A program made the translations under genes and the position numbers. A stretch of DNA of 17,895 bases, taken from NCBI GenBank assembly GCA_025933895.1, contig JAICZB010000016.1:1-17895 (forward strand). Reading direction: 5' to 3'. Shown here piece after piece: positions 1 to 7,906 of this stretch (position 1 is the stretch's first letter; each line of letters begins with the position of its first letter). Under the pieces are notes generated by a model. It was not told the DNA's origin. It did not search any database and saw only the letters and a list, made by a program, of their open reading frames with translations. This DNA is from Thermoleophilia bacterium. Its GTDB lineage: Bacteria > Actinomycetota > Thermoleophilia > Gaiellales > Gaiellaceae.

Positions 1-479
1 GCGAGGAGCGCGGCCTGCTCGACCGGCAGCTCCTCCGGCACCTTGACGGCGCAGGCCTCGTGCACGACCGCGTGGTCGGCGTACGTGCCGCAGCGCAGCA
101 CCGGCGTCAGCAGGGCTCCGTCGGCAGCGCGGTGCAGCCGCCGCTTGGCCCGGAGCTGTGAAGAGCAGCGTCTGGGATCGCCCCGCCCGCACTGCGGGCA
201 GTCGCCGCAGGGCGCGCGCCACGCGACGACGACGCGATCGCCGGGAGCGACGGAGGTCACCTCGCTCCCGATCTCCTCGACGACGCCGGCGCCTTCGTGT
301 CCGAGCAGGATCGGAAAGTGCGACCCCCAGCCCTTCGTCTCGACGATGTGGAGGTCGGAGTGGCAGAGCCCACAGGCGAGGACACGGACGAGTACCTCGC
401 GCGGCCCGGGCGGGTCGACGGTGAGCTCCTCGACCGCCGGCGCCGCGTCCGGCTCGGCGTAGACGACACCGCGCGTCAT
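1..479 (-). CDS. Zinc-dependent alcohol dehydrogenase, N-terminal part (cut by window edge)
   Basis: About 159 residues are visible, starting MTRGVVYAEP; the C-terminus lies beyond position 1. The GroES-like catalytic domain of medium-chain dehydrogenases is clear: CGLCHSDLH gives the catalytic zinc cysteine, ILLGHEGAGVVEEIG is the GHE signature, and CGDCPQCGRGDPRRC supplies the four cysteines of the structural zinc lobe. The Rossmann NAD-binding half is missing. The WRAPCGDC segment and the general run recall actinobacterial S-(hydroxymethyl)mycothiol dehydrogenase and other class III-like enzymes, so a role in aldehyde or formaldehyde oxidation is possible, but the substrate cannot be read from this part. 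The ATG overlaps the stop of the upstream SDR gene as ATGA. There is no good Shine-Dalgarno, which suggests translational coupling. Confidence 0.9.
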   Translation of the reverse strand, partial: MTRGVVYAEPDAAPAVEELTVDPPGPREVLVRVLACGLCHSDLHIVETKGWGSHFPILLGHEGAGVVEEIGSEVTSVAPGDRVVVAWRAPCGDCPQCGRGDPRRCSSQLRAKRRLHRAADGALLTPVLRCGTYADHAVVHEACAVKVPEELPVEQAALL

Positions 480-1363
480 GTCGCGCGGCGGAGCTGCTCG
501 TCCAGCGGCACGAGCGGGAGCTTGAACGTCTCGACCGCGCTCGGGTCGGTGACGACATTGTCGCCCAGCTCGAGCATGGTGAGCTGGTCTCGCGTGACCG
601 GCGCGCCGGGGAGCCGCTCGGTCACCGTCGCCTGGAGCCGCATCGCGCCGACCGGGACGTGCACCGACGGACGGCGCACGCCGAGCACGCGCTTGAGGCG
701 CTCCCAGAACTCGTTCCAGCTCACGGCTTCGGGACCGCCGAGCTCGAAGGTGCGGTTCGCCGCCGCCGGCTCGGTGAGCGAGAGGGCGTAGTACTCCGCG
801 ACGTCCTCGACCCAGATCGGCTGCAGCCGCTGCCTCCCGCGGCCGACGATCGGCGTCACCGGCGCGAAGCGCGCGAGCCGGACGAAGGTCGGCAGGACGC
901 CGCCGTCGCTGCCGAAGACGAAGCTCGGCCGGAAGATCACGTGTTCGAGCCCGGACTCCCGGACGGACGCCTCCATCTCCCACTTCGCCGCGAAGTACGG
1001 CACGGCGTCTTTCGACCGCTCGTCGAGCCCGAGCGCGCTCGCGAGCACGAACCGCCGGACGCCCGCCTCTTGCGCAGCCGCGACGACGTTCCGGGTTCCC
1101 TGCGACATGACGCGCTCGAAGTCGGCAGGTCGGCCGCGGATGATCGCGACCAGATGGACGACCGCGTCCACGCCCTCGCAAGCGGCGCGGAGGGAAGCCG
1201 GATCGGTCACGTCGCCCGGAGCCAGCTCGACGCCCCAGGCCGCGAGGCGCGTGGCGCGCGCCGGATCCCGCACGAGCGCGCGCACCGGAGTCTCCCGCGC
1301 GCGCAGCGCATGCACGACGTACGGCCCGACGAAGCCTGTCCCGCCGGTGACGAGGACGGTCAA
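476..1363 (-). CDS. NAD(P)-binding atypical SDR, NDUFA9-like epimerase/dehydratase family
   Basis: This 295-residue protein starts with TTG and has a Rossmann fold. The N-terminal VLVTGGTGFVG is the glycine-rich dinucleotide-binding loop, ALVRDPARA follows beta-2, and GDVTDPASL is the usual adenine-side acidic turn. YFAAK (YxxxK) follows SALGLDERSKDAVP, and FRPSFVFG is typical of the NmrA/NDUFA9-like branch, which in bacteria is often annotated as complex I NDUFA9 subunit family protein. The substrate is unknown. The TTG overlaps the dcd stop as TTGA, and a GAGG lies 7 nt upstream within dcd, so reinitiation after dcd is likely. The next gene, the alcohol dehydrogenase, overlaps it in the same way. 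The function of the pair is not evident; redox housekeeping is only a guess. Confidence 0.88.
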   Translation of the reverse strand: MTVLVTGGTGFVGPYVVHALRARETPVRALVRDPARATRLAAWGVELAPGDVTDPASLRAACEGVDAVVHLVAIIRGRPADFERVMSQGTRNVVAAAQEAGVRRFVLASALGLDERSKDAVPYFAAKWEMEASVRESGLEHVIFRPSFVFGSDGGVLPTFVRLARFAPVTPIVGRGRQRLQPIWVEDVAEYYALSLTEPAAANRTFELGGPEAVSWNEFWERLKRVLGVRRPSVHVPVGAMRLQATVTERLPGAPVTRDQLTMLELGDNVVTDPSAVETFKLPLVPLDEQLRRAT

Positions 1364-1932
1364 GCGTCCGCCTCGAAGTTCTGCCAGTAGCGGCTCGCGG
1401 TCGGCCCGCGCTGGCCCTTGTACTTCGAGCCGATCTCCTCGGCGCCATACGGGGTCGCCGCCGGCTCCGTCATCTGCATGAAGGAGATCTGCCCGATCTT
1501 CATCTCCGGATAGATCGTGATCGGCAGATTGGCGACGTTCGAGAGCTCGAGCGTGACGTGGCCGTCCCAGCCAGGGTCGATGAAGCCCGCGGTCGAGTGG
1601 ATGAGGAGGCCGAGCCGCCCGAGGCTCGACTTGCCCTCGAGGCGTGCGACGAGGTCGTCTGGCAACCGGATCCGCTCGAGCGTCGAGCCGAGCACGAACT
1701 CGCCGGGGTGAAGGACGAACGGGTGGTCGCCGTCGACCTCGACGAGCTCGGTCAGCTCCGCCTGCTCGACCTTGACGTCGATGAACGGGTAGCGGTTGTT
1801 GTGGAAGACGCGGAAGAACCGGTCGACGCGGACATCGACGCTCGACGGCTGCAGCAGCGCCGCGTCGTAGGGGTCGATCTCCATCCTCCCCTCGGCGAGC
1901 AGGCGGGCGATCGTCGCGTCGGAGAGGACCAT
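1360..1932 (-). CDS. dcd: dCTP deaminase, probably bifunctional dCTP deaminase/dUTPase
   Basis: The protein has 190 residues, the usual length. EGKSSLGRLGLL (99-110) and HSTAGFIDPGWDGHVTLEL (112-130) form the trimeric dUTPase-fold active site; Glu129 is the expected catalytic acid. The C-terminal GSKYKGQRGPTASRYWQNF covers the nucleotide in this family. The motif is of the type seen in Mycobacterium tuberculosis and Methanocaldococcus bifunctional enzymes (HSTAGFIDPG with Ala115) rather than the Escherichia coli monofunctional type (HVTAHRIDPG). The likely reaction is therefore dCTP to dUMP, feeding thymidylate synthesis; this subtype is inferred from the motif. The ATG is 53 bp from the divergent gabT start and has a TAAGAAT -10-like box 7 nt before it, so the mRNA may be leaderless. 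It leads a three-gene overlapping string. Confidence 0.95.
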   Translation of the reverse strand: MVLSDATIARLLAEGRMEIDPYDAALLQPSSVDVRVDRFFRVFHNNRYPFIDVKVEQAELTELVEVDGDHPFVLHPGEFVLGSTLERIRLPDDLVARLEGKSSLGRLGLLIHSTAGFIDPGWDGHVTLELSNVANLPITIYPEMKIGQISFMQMTEPAATPYGAEEIGSKYKGQRGPTASRYWQNFEADA

Positions 1933-1939
1933 GGTGGCG

Positions 1940-1946
1940 ATTCTTA
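1940..1946 (-). promoter_or_regulatory. Candidate -10 box of dcd
   Basis: Read on the minus strand the site is TAAGAAT, followed by 7 nt and the dcd ATG. It is close to the actinobacterial TANNNT consensus but one base off. No convincing -35 was seen. The spacing would place the transcript start at or next to the start codon. Confidence 0.35.
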
Positions 1947-1973
1947 CCGCGATTCCCCGTCGGGCGGAGTGGC

Positions 1974-1979
1974 TATCGT
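1974..1979 (+). promoter_or_regulatory. Candidate -10 box of gabT (leaderless)
   Basis: TATCGT matches the actinobacterial TANNNT -10 consensus. Only 6 nt separate it from the GTG start, so transcription would begin at the G of the start codon. There is no Shine-Dalgarno in the gap, which fits a leaderless mRNA. The -35 region is not recognisable. Confidence 0.45.
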
Positions 1980-1985
1980 GGCCCC

Positions 1986-3308
1986 GTGGCCGTCACGCGC
2001 GCAATCGAGCTTCGTACGGAGATACCGGGGCCCCGCTCCCGCGAGATCACGGAGCGGAAGGCACGGGTCGTCGCCGATCCGCTCGGGCTCTACCTCCCGA
2101 TCGTGATCGCGGACGGAAGCGGCGCGACCGTGACCGACGTGGACGGCAACAGGTTCGTCGACTTCACCGGCGGCGTCGGCTGCCTCAACGTAGGGCACGC
2201 CCACCCGCAGGTCGTCGCGGCCGTGCAGGAGCAGGCCGCGCGCTTCTTCCACACCGACTTCACGATCGTCCCCTACGAGGTCTACGTCGACTACGCCGAA
2301 CGGCTGACCGCTCTCGCGCCTTTCTCGGGCCCGGCCAAGGCCGCGTTCTTCAACGCGGGCGCCGAGGCTGTCGAGAACGCGGTCAAGTTCGCGCGCGGCT
2401 ACACCGGCCGCCCGGCCGTCATCGGCTTCGAAGGCGGATTCCACGGGCGCACGCTCCTCGCGCTGACGCTCACCTCGAAGACCCATCCCTACAAGGCGGG
2501 CCTCGGCCCGTTCGCGCCGGAGGTCTACCGCGTCCCGTTCCCGGACGAGTACCGCGGGGTCACGGCCGGCGATGCGTTGGACGTCCTCGAGCGCGCGCTC
2601 TCGACGCAGGTCGCCGCCGAGACGGTGGCCGCGATCGTGGTCGAGCCCGTGCAGGGCGAGGGAGGCTTCATTCCTGCGCCGCCCGCGTTCATGGAGGGGC
2701 TGCGCGCGATCTGCGACCGTGAGGGGATTTTGCTCGTCGTCGACGAGGTGCAGACCGGCTTCGGCCGTACGGGCCGCATGTTCGCGGTCGAGCACTTCGA
2801 CATCGAGCCCGATCTGATGACGGTGGCGAAGTCCATCGCCGGCGGGCTGCCGCTCTCCGGCGTCGTCGGCAAGGCGGAGATCATGGACGCGATGTGGGAC
2901 GGCGCGGTCGGTGGAACCTATGTCGGCAACCCGGTTGCGCTCGCGGCCGCGGTGGCCGTCCTCGACGTGTTCGAGGAGGAGGGGCTCGTCGAGCGGGCGC
3001 AGCGGATCGGCGAGACGATCCGGGCACGCATGCTCTCGTGGCAGGAGCGCTTCGAGGCGATCGGCGACGTCCGCGGACTCGGTGCGATGCTCGCCGTCGA
3101 GTACGTGGAGGACCGCGAGACGAAGAAGCCCGCGCCGGGCATCGCGTCTCGCGTCGCCGAGGAGGCGGCCGTTCGAGGGCTGCTGCTCCTCAAGGCCGGA
3201 GTCCACTCGAACTGCAACCGCGTCCTCTGCCCACTCGTGATCACGGACGCCGAGCTCGAAGAAGGGCTCGCGGCGTGGGAGGAGGCGCTGGAAGCGGTCC
3301 TTGCGTAG
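1986..3308 (+). CDS. gabT: 4-aminobutyrate aminotransferase (class III PLP aminotransferase)
   Basis: The protein has 440 residues and a GTG start. Class III aminotransferase features run in order: FTGGVGCLNVGHAHP near the N-terminus, FFNAGAEAVENAVKFAR for cofactor phosphate binding, VEPVQGEGG, LLVVDEVQTGFGRTG with Asp253 expected to pair with the pyridine nitrogen, and TVAKSIAGGLPLSG with Lys282 as the Schiff-base lysine. This pattern matches GabT, which moves the amino group of GABA to 2-oxoglutarate, giving succinate semialdehyde and glutamate; activity on related omega-amino acids is possible. No succinate semialdehyde dehydrogenase is adjacent. The start is supported by the leaderless promoter and by the conserved N-terminus. 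A kinase gene follows after 32 nt in the same direction and may be cotranscribed. Confidence 0.93.
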   Translation: MAVTRAIELRTEIPGPRSREITERKARVVADPLGLYLPIVIADGSGATVTDVDGNRFVDFTGGVGCLNVGHAHPQVVAAVQEQAARFFHTDFTIVPYEVYVDYAERLTALAPFSGPAKAAFFNAGAEAVENAVKFARGYTGRPAVIGFEGGFHGRTLLALTLTSKTHPYKAGLGPFAPEVYRVPFPDEYRGVTAGDALDVLERALSTQVAAETVAAIVVEPVQGEGGFIPAPPAFMEGLRAICDREGILLVVDEVQTGFGRTGRMFAVEHFDIEPDLMTVAKSIAGGLPLSGVVGKAEIMDAMWDGAVGGTYVGNPVALAAAVAVLDVFEEEGLVERAQRIGETIRARMLSWQERFEAIGDVRGLGAMLAVEYVEDRETKKPAPGIASRVAEEAAVRGLLLLKAGVHSNCNRVLCPLVITDAELEEGLAAWEEALEAVLA

Positions 3309-3340
3309 CCCCGCCGGGACCGAGGTCGACAACCCCTGCC

Positions 3341-4843
3341 GTGTCACGGCCCGCGCAATCCGGTGACCTGATCGCCGACCGGTACGAGCTCGAGGAGCTC
3401 GTGGGAACCGGTGGGATGTCGAGCGTCTTCCGCGCCCGCGACCTCCAGCTCGACCGTCGCGTCGCGATCAAGATCCTGCACGAGCACTACGCCGAGGACC
3501 CCGAGTACCTCGAGCGCTTCCGCCGTGAGGCGCGGGCGGTCGCGAAGCTCTCGCACCCGAACATCGTCACCGTCATCGACCGCGGCGACGACGGCGGCCG
3601 GCAGTACATCGTCTTCGAGCACGTCGAGGGCGAGAATCTGAAGGAGTTCGTGCTGCGCGCGGGCCGGCTGCCGGTGCGGGGTGCGCTCGAGCTCGCGCTC
3701 GCCGTCGCGGACGGTCTCGCCTTCGCGCACGACCGCGGCCTCGTCCACCGCGACGTGAAGCCGCAGAACGTCCTCCTCAGCCGCGAGGGCGAGGTGAAGG
3801 TGACGGACTTCGGCATCGCGCGCTCGCTGCACGTCGATCACGGCGTCACGCAGACGGGCACCGTGCTCGGCACCGGCGAGTACCTCGCGCCCGAGCAGGC
3901 GAGCGGGAAGCAGGTCTCGGCTGCGACCGACGTGTACTCGCTCGGGGTCGTGCTCTGGGAGTTGCTGGCGGGCGACGTCCCGTTCGTCGGGGAGAACTTC
4001 GTCGCCGTCGCGCTCCGGCACGTCAACGAGCCGCCGCCGAGGCTGCGCGAACGCCGGCCCGACGTGTCTCCGAGGCTGGAGGCGGCGGTCGACCGCGCGT
4101 TGGCGAAGGATCCCGGCCGCCGCTTCCCGTCCATGGTCGCGTTCGCCAACGAGCTGCGCGCCTGCCTCGCCGAGGTCGAAGGCGATCCGGCTCCGCCGCC
4201 GGAGGACGATCTCGCCATGACGCTCGTCACCCCGCCCGCGCGGGCTCCGGCCCGGGCACCGGCGCGTCCGCGGCAGCCGCGGCGCGCTCGGCGGCGCCCC
4301 TTGGTCTGGGCCTTGCTCGCGCTGATCGTCGCCGGCGCCGCGTTCGCGGCGGTCCTGCTGCTCGGCGGGAGCAGTCATCACAACGGCGGATCGAACGGCG
4401 ACGGCACGTCCGGCTCGGTCGTGCAGCTCCAAGGCGTCGGCAACTACGTCCCCTCCGGTAGCGCCGACACGCATGCGGATACGGCGTATCGCGCGACCGA
4501 CGGCGATCCCAGCACGTACTGGTACACGCAGACGTACAGCACCCAGGACTTCGGTGGGCTCCTCCCGCAGGGGCTCGGCCTCGTGTTGAGGGCCGACCGC
4601 TCGGTGAAGCTCTCCCAGATCAAGGTCACGACCCCGACGTCCGGCCTGGTCGCCCACATCGGGGCCGGAAACTCCCAGAGCGGCCCGTTCACGACCGATT
4701 CGACCCGGCAAACGGTCTCCGGCACGACGACCTTCACGCTTCAGGGGCGGACCGCGCAGTACTACGTGGTGTGGATCACGAGCCTGCCCAGCACGGCCGG
4801 GGGCTACATGGCCAAGATCTCCGAGGTCACCGCAAAGAGCTAG
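3341..4843 (+). CDS. Membrane Ser/Thr protein kinase with discoidin-like (F5/8 type C) ectodomain
   Basis: The protein has 500 residues from GTG 3341. The kinase domain (about 15-275) is complete: glycine loop GTGGMSSVF, Lys44, Glu63 in the C-helix, HRDVKPQN (136-143), DFG (156-158), activation loop VTQTGTVLGTGEYLAPE. A Pro/Ala/Arg-rich linker with the site AMTLVTPP (Thr294) leads to one membrane helix (about 320-343). The outside part (about 365-498) looks like a galactose-binding/discoidin fold: YRATDGDPSTYWYTQTY, LGLVLRADRSVKLSQIKVTT, YYVVWITSL. Similar folds occur at the C-terminus of actinobacterial MviN (MurJ-like) proteins, which suggests a carbohydrate or lipid-linked ligand; that is inference. 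The frame stays open upstream into gabT, but the kinase fold begins just after this GTG. No clear Shine-Dalgarno. Its stop overlaps the ddl stop. Confidence 0.93.
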   Translation: MSRPAQSGDLIADRYELEELVGTGGMSSVFRARDLQLDRRVAIKILHEHYAEDPEYLERFRREARAVAKLSHPNIVTVIDRGDDGGRQYIVFEHVEGENLKEFVLRAGRLPVRGALELALAVADGLAFAHDRGLVHRDVKPQNVLLSREGEVKVTDFGIARSLHVDHGVTQTGTVLGTGEYLAPEQASGKQVSAATDVYSLGVVLWELLAGDVPFVGENFVAVALRHVNEPPPRLRERRPDVSPRLEAAVDRALAKDPGRRFPSMVAFANELRACLAEVEGDPAPPPEDDLAMTLVTPPARAPARAPARPRQPRRARRRPLVWALLALIVAGAAFAAVLLLGGSSHHNGGSNGDGTSGSVVQLQGVGNYVPSGSADTHADTAYRATDGDPSTYWYTQTYSTQDFGGLLPQGLGLVLRADRSVKLSQIKVTTPTSGLVAHIGAGNSQSGPFTTDSTRQTVSGTTTFTLQGRTAQYYVVWITSLPSTAGGYMAKISEVTAKS

Positions 4844-5898
4844 TAGACGAGCTTCGAGCGGCGCTCGTGCCGCTCGAGCGCGAGCTCGATCAGCCGCTGG
4901 AGCGCCTCCGCATAGCCGAGCCCGGACGCCTCGAACAGGCGTGCCCAGACGCTCGTCGCGGTGAAGCCGGGCATCGTGTTGAGCTCGTTGAGGACGACCT
5001 CGCCGTTGGATTCGCGCACGAAGAAGTCGACGCGCGCGAGGCCTTCGCATTCGCTCGCCACGAACGACTCGACGGCGCGCCGCTGCAGCAGCTCGATCGT
5101 CTCCTGCGAAAGGTCGGGCGGCGGGACGACGAGGTCCATCCCGCCCTCGTCGTATTTCGACGCGTAGTCGTACCACTCGTGCTCGAGCGTGTCGATTTGC
5201 CCCGGTAGCGAGGCGACCGGCGGCGGCACGCGGTTGCCGAGGACGCCGACCTCGACCTCCGTCCCCGACACGAACTCCTCGACGAGCACCTTCTCGTCGT
5301 GGCGGAACGCGAGCTCGACTGCCGGGCCCAGCTCCTCCTCCGCGTGCACCTTCGTGATGCCCACGGACGAGCCGAGTCGCGCCGGCTTCACGAACACCGG
5401 ATAGCCGAAGGGGTTCTCGACGGCGTCCCCGAGCCGGATCGCGTGGTGCGCCGCGACCGGGATCCCGCTGTCGCGCATCACCTTCTTGAACAGGTCCTTG
5501 TCCATCGCGAGCGCGGACGCGGCGACCCCGGCGCCGACGTAGGGGACGTCGGCGAGCTCGAGCAGCCCCTGCACCGTGCCGTCCTCTCCGAACGGCCCGT
5601 GCAGGATCGGCAGGACGACGTCCACGACGCCCAGCGCCTCGAGCGTCCCGCCCTCGGCCGGAACAGGCAACGTCTCCGCCGGACCCGTCCCGGTGCCTGG
5701 CACCAGGACGTGCCCGGAGCGGTCGGGTCCGGCCTCGAGAGCCCAGCGCCCGTCCCGGCCGATCGCGACCTCGACGATCTCGTACCGCTCCGGGTCGAGG
5801 CCCGCGACGACCGACCGCGCCGACGCCAGGGAGATCTCGTGCTCGCTCGACCGGCCGCCCGCGAGGATGGCCACGCGGAGACGGCGGGGCGGGCTCAC
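4840..5898 (-). CDS. ddl: D-alanine--D-alanine ligase
   Basis: The protein has 352 residues and makes the D-Ala-D-Ala dipeptide for peptidoglycan in the cytoplasm. The N-terminal VAILAGGRSSEHEISLASA is the Ddl signature. The ATP-grasp elements follow: MDKDLFKKVMRDSGIPV, FVKPARLGSSVGITKV, VLVEEFVSGTEVEVGVLG, and the metal-binding end NELNTMPGFTATSVWARL. The omega-loop WYDYASKYDEGG keeps the tyrosine (Tyr249) equivalent to E. coli DdlB Tyr216, which favours D-Ala over D-lactate as second substrate. The GTG start overlaps the pknB stop as GTGA and has no Shine-Dalgarno, so translation probably depends on coupling to pknB. An in-frame GTG nine codons downstream is a less likely start. The TAG stop lies in a CTAG that also ends the convergent kinase gene. 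Confidence 0.95.
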   Translation of the reverse strand: MSPPRRLRVAILAGGRSSEHEISLASARSVVAGLDPERYEIVEVAIGRDGRWALEAGPDRSGHVLVPGTGTGPAETLPVPAEGGTLEALGVVDVVLPILHGPFGEDGTVQGLLELADVPYVGAGVAASALAMDKDLFKKVMRDSGIPVAAHHAIRLGDAVENPFGYPVFVKPARLGSSVGITKVHAEEELGPAVELAFRHDEKVLVEEFVSGTEVEVGVLGNRVPPPVASLPGQIDTLEHEWYDYASKYDEGGMDLVVPPPDLSQETIELLQRRAVESFVASECEGLARVDFFVRESNGEVVLNELNTMPGFTATSVWARLFEASGLGYAEALQRLIELALERHERRSKLVY

Positions 5899-7844
5899 CC
5901 AGTGGTGGTGACGGTCGTCGTCGGCGGCGGAGGACCGGGCGAGTGCTGGCCGACCACGATCGTCACCATCGAGCCTTTCGCAGCCGAGGAGCCGCCGTCC
6001 GGGCTCTGCGACTGGACGATGTTGTCCTGGTCCGCGCCGGTCGACACGGGCTGCTGGGTGACCTGGAAGCCCGCGTTCTGCAGCGTCAGGACAGCCTGTT
6101 GCGAGGTGTAGCCGACGACGTCCGGCACGGAGACCAGCGGCGGGCCGTTCGAGACCTCGACGGTGACGCTCGATCCCTTCGCCTCGGGCGAGCCCGGGGC
6201 CGGGGTCTGACTGATCACCTGATCCTTGGGCGCGGTGCTGCCGACGTACCTCGGATTGGCATGGAATCCCGCGGAGTTGAGCCGGGACGTGGCGTCGCTG
6301 AGACTCAAGCCGACGACACTCGGAACGTTCGCCTGCACGGGTCCATTCATGACGTTGACGCGGACCGTCGAGCCCTTCGGCACCGACTTCCCGGCCGCCG
6401 GAGCGGTCGCCGTCACCTGATCCTTGGTGTCGCCGGGGACGCCGAACTTCTTCGGCTGCAGGCCGGCATTCGTCAGGATCTGCTGCGCCTGCGTCCACGA
6501 ATCGCCCTTGACGTCGGGCACGGTCACCGGCGGCGGGCCGGTGGAGACCCAGATCGTGACCGTGCTGCCCTTGTCGACGTGCGAGCCGGCCCCCGGGTCC
6601 TGCTTGAAGACGATTCCCTTCCTGTATCGCTCGCTCGAGCCGTGCTGGACGTGCGGGTGGAGATGCTGGACGCTGATCTGGCGCTTCGCCTGCGCCACGG
6701 GCTGGTTCAGATATAGCCCGACCGGCACCTGCTTGGCCGAGCCCGACAGCTCCTGCCAGACGAAGAAGCCTGCGATCACGGCGGCGACGATGAAGCCGAC
6801 GGCCACGAGCCACGGCCACAGCGGCCGCTCCGGGCCGCCGCGCTCCTCGTACTCCTCTTCTTCCGCGACAACCGGCTGCGGCATGACGCGGGTCCCGGCG
6901 GCGGCGGGCGGCGCGACCATCGTGGCGGCGGTCGCCGACTCGGCCACGGCCGCGGTCGGGGGGCGGCGCAGTACCTGGGTCGCGGTGTCGACGGTCGCGG
7001 CCGCGACGTTGGCGCCGCGGGCGACGCGCTCGAGGTCCGCCTCCATCTCGTCGGCGCTCTGGTAGCGCTCGTCCGGATCCTTGGCGAGCGCGCGCAGAAC
7101 GACCATGTCGAGCTCGCGCGGGATGTCGGACCTCAGCTTGGACGGAGGCTTCGGCGCGTGCGAGAGATGCTTCATCGCGATCTCGACCGGCGTCTCGCCG
7201 TCGAACGGCGTCTTGCCGGTCAGCAGCTCGTAGAGGACGATCCCGAGCGAATAGAGATCCGATCGCGGATCGACCTCGCCCCCCTTCGCCTGCTCGGGGG
7301 ACAGGTACTGCGCCGTCCCGACGATCGAGCCCGTCTCGGTCATCTGGCTCGTGCCGGCCCGCGCGATCCCGAAGTCCGTGACCTTCACGCGCCCTTCGCC
7401 GTCGACGAGGACGTTGTGCGGCTTGATGTCGCGGTGCACGATGCCGTGCCGGTGCGCGAAGCGGAGCGCGGAGAGGATCTGGCGCGCGTACTCGATCGCG
7501 ACGTTGATGGGCGCGGCGCCGCGGCCGACGATCAGCTCCTTCAGCGTCCGGCCGTCGAGGTACTCCATCGCGATGTAGTAGGTGTCCTCGGCCTCGCCGC
7601 GGTCGTAGATCGAGACGATGTTCGGGTGGTTGAGCGCCGCCGCGTTCTTCGCCTCCCGGCGGAAGCGCTCGATGAACTGATCGTCGTTCGCGTGGCGGCC
7701 GTTCAGGATCTTGATCGCGACGCGGCGGCCGAGCTCCTGATCCTCGGCCAGGTAGACGTCGGCCATGCCGCCGGCGCCGAGCTTGCGCTGGATCCGGTAG
7801 CGCCCGTCGAAGAGTGTGTCGATGAGGGAGTCGCTTACGGCCAC
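5895..7844 (-). CDS. pknB: PASTA-domain Ser/Thr protein kinase PknB
   Basis: The protein has 649 residues and a GTG start. The kinase domain (about 16-275) has GAGGMADVY, Lys45, HRDIKPHN with Asp139, DFGIARA, and the activation loop TSQMTETGSIVGTAQYLSPE typical of PknB. A linker contains three Thr sites of a recurring type (TQVLRRP, TMVAPP, TRVMPQP; Thr289, Thr308, Thr318) and an acidic patch EEEEYEE. One membrane helix spans about 341-363. Four PASTA repeats follow (about 372-438, 439-502, 503-569, 570-633) and a Pro/Thr-rich tail. PASTA repeats bind muropeptides or lipid II in related kinases, so this should be the wall-sensing kinase that controls division and growth. It follows pbpA after 62 nt and overlaps ddl by GTGA. 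Confidence 0.97.
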   Translation of the reverse strand: MAVSDSLIDTLFDGRYRIQRKLGAGGMADVYLAEDQELGRRVAIKILNGRHANDDQFIERFRREAKNAAALNHPNIVSIYDRGEAEDTYYIAMEYLDGRTLKELIVGRGAAPINVAIEYARQILSALRFAHRHGIVHRDIKPHNVLVDGEGRVKVTDFGIARAGTSQMTETGSIVGTAQYLSPEQAKGGEVDPRSDLYSLGIVLYELLTGKTPFDGETPVEIAMKHLSHAPKPPSKLRSDIPRELDMVVLRALAKDPDERYQSADEMEADLERVARGANVAAATVDTATQVLRRPPTAAVAESATAATMVAPPAAAGTRVMPQPVVAEEEEYEERGGPERPLWPWLVAVGFIVAAVIAGFFVWQELSGSAKQVPVGLYLNQPVAQAKRQISVQHLHPHVQHGSSERYRKGIVFKQDPGAGSHVDKGSTVTIWVSTGPPPVTVPDVKGDSWTQAQQILTNAGLQPKKFGVPGDTKDQVTATAPAAGKSVPKGSTVRVNVMNGPVQANVPSVVGLSLSDATSRLNSAGFHANPRYVGSTAPKDQVISQTPAPGSPEAKGSSVTVEVSNGPPLVSVPDVVGYTSQQAVLTLQNAGFQVTQQPVSTGADQDNIVQSQSPDGGSSAAKGSMVTIVVGQHSPGPPPPTTTVTTTG

Positions 7845-7854
7845 GGCCGCCTAC

Positions 7855-7860
7855 AGGGTA
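7855..7860 (-). promoter_or_regulatory. Weak candidate -10 box before pknB
   Basis: On the minus strand the hexamer is TACCCT (TANNNT type), 10 nt before the pknB GTG, inside the only gap of real size in the operon (62 nt). It could give pknB and ddl a promoter of their own. There is no recognisable -35, so this is tentative. Confidence 0.25.
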
Positions 7861-7906
7861 GAGACAAGGTTCGGGATCCAGGAACTTTCGGCGGGTCCGA
7901 CGAGAA

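Noticed and set aside
1944..3347. Long minus-strand open frame (467 codons) opposite gabT
   Set aside because: Arg/Asp/Glu/Leu-rich translation with no recognisable fold; it is the antisense shadow of a GC-rich gene whose plus-strand product is an unmistakable aminotransferase.
4230..4300. Ala/Pro/Arg repeats in the discoidin-kinase linker as a DNA repeat array
   Set aside because: Short, imperfect, codon-level repetition typical of disordered linkers; no regular DNA unit or spacer structure as in CRISPR.
3344..5176. Minus-strand open frame of 610 codons spanning the discoidin kinase and part of ddl
   Set aside because: Composition-driven shadow; real genes on both strands explain the region with catalytic motifs.
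5899..6819. Upstream extension of the ddl frame into pknB
   Set aside because: The extension reads as meaningless sequence under the PASTA repeats; the Ddl fold starts right after GTG 5898.
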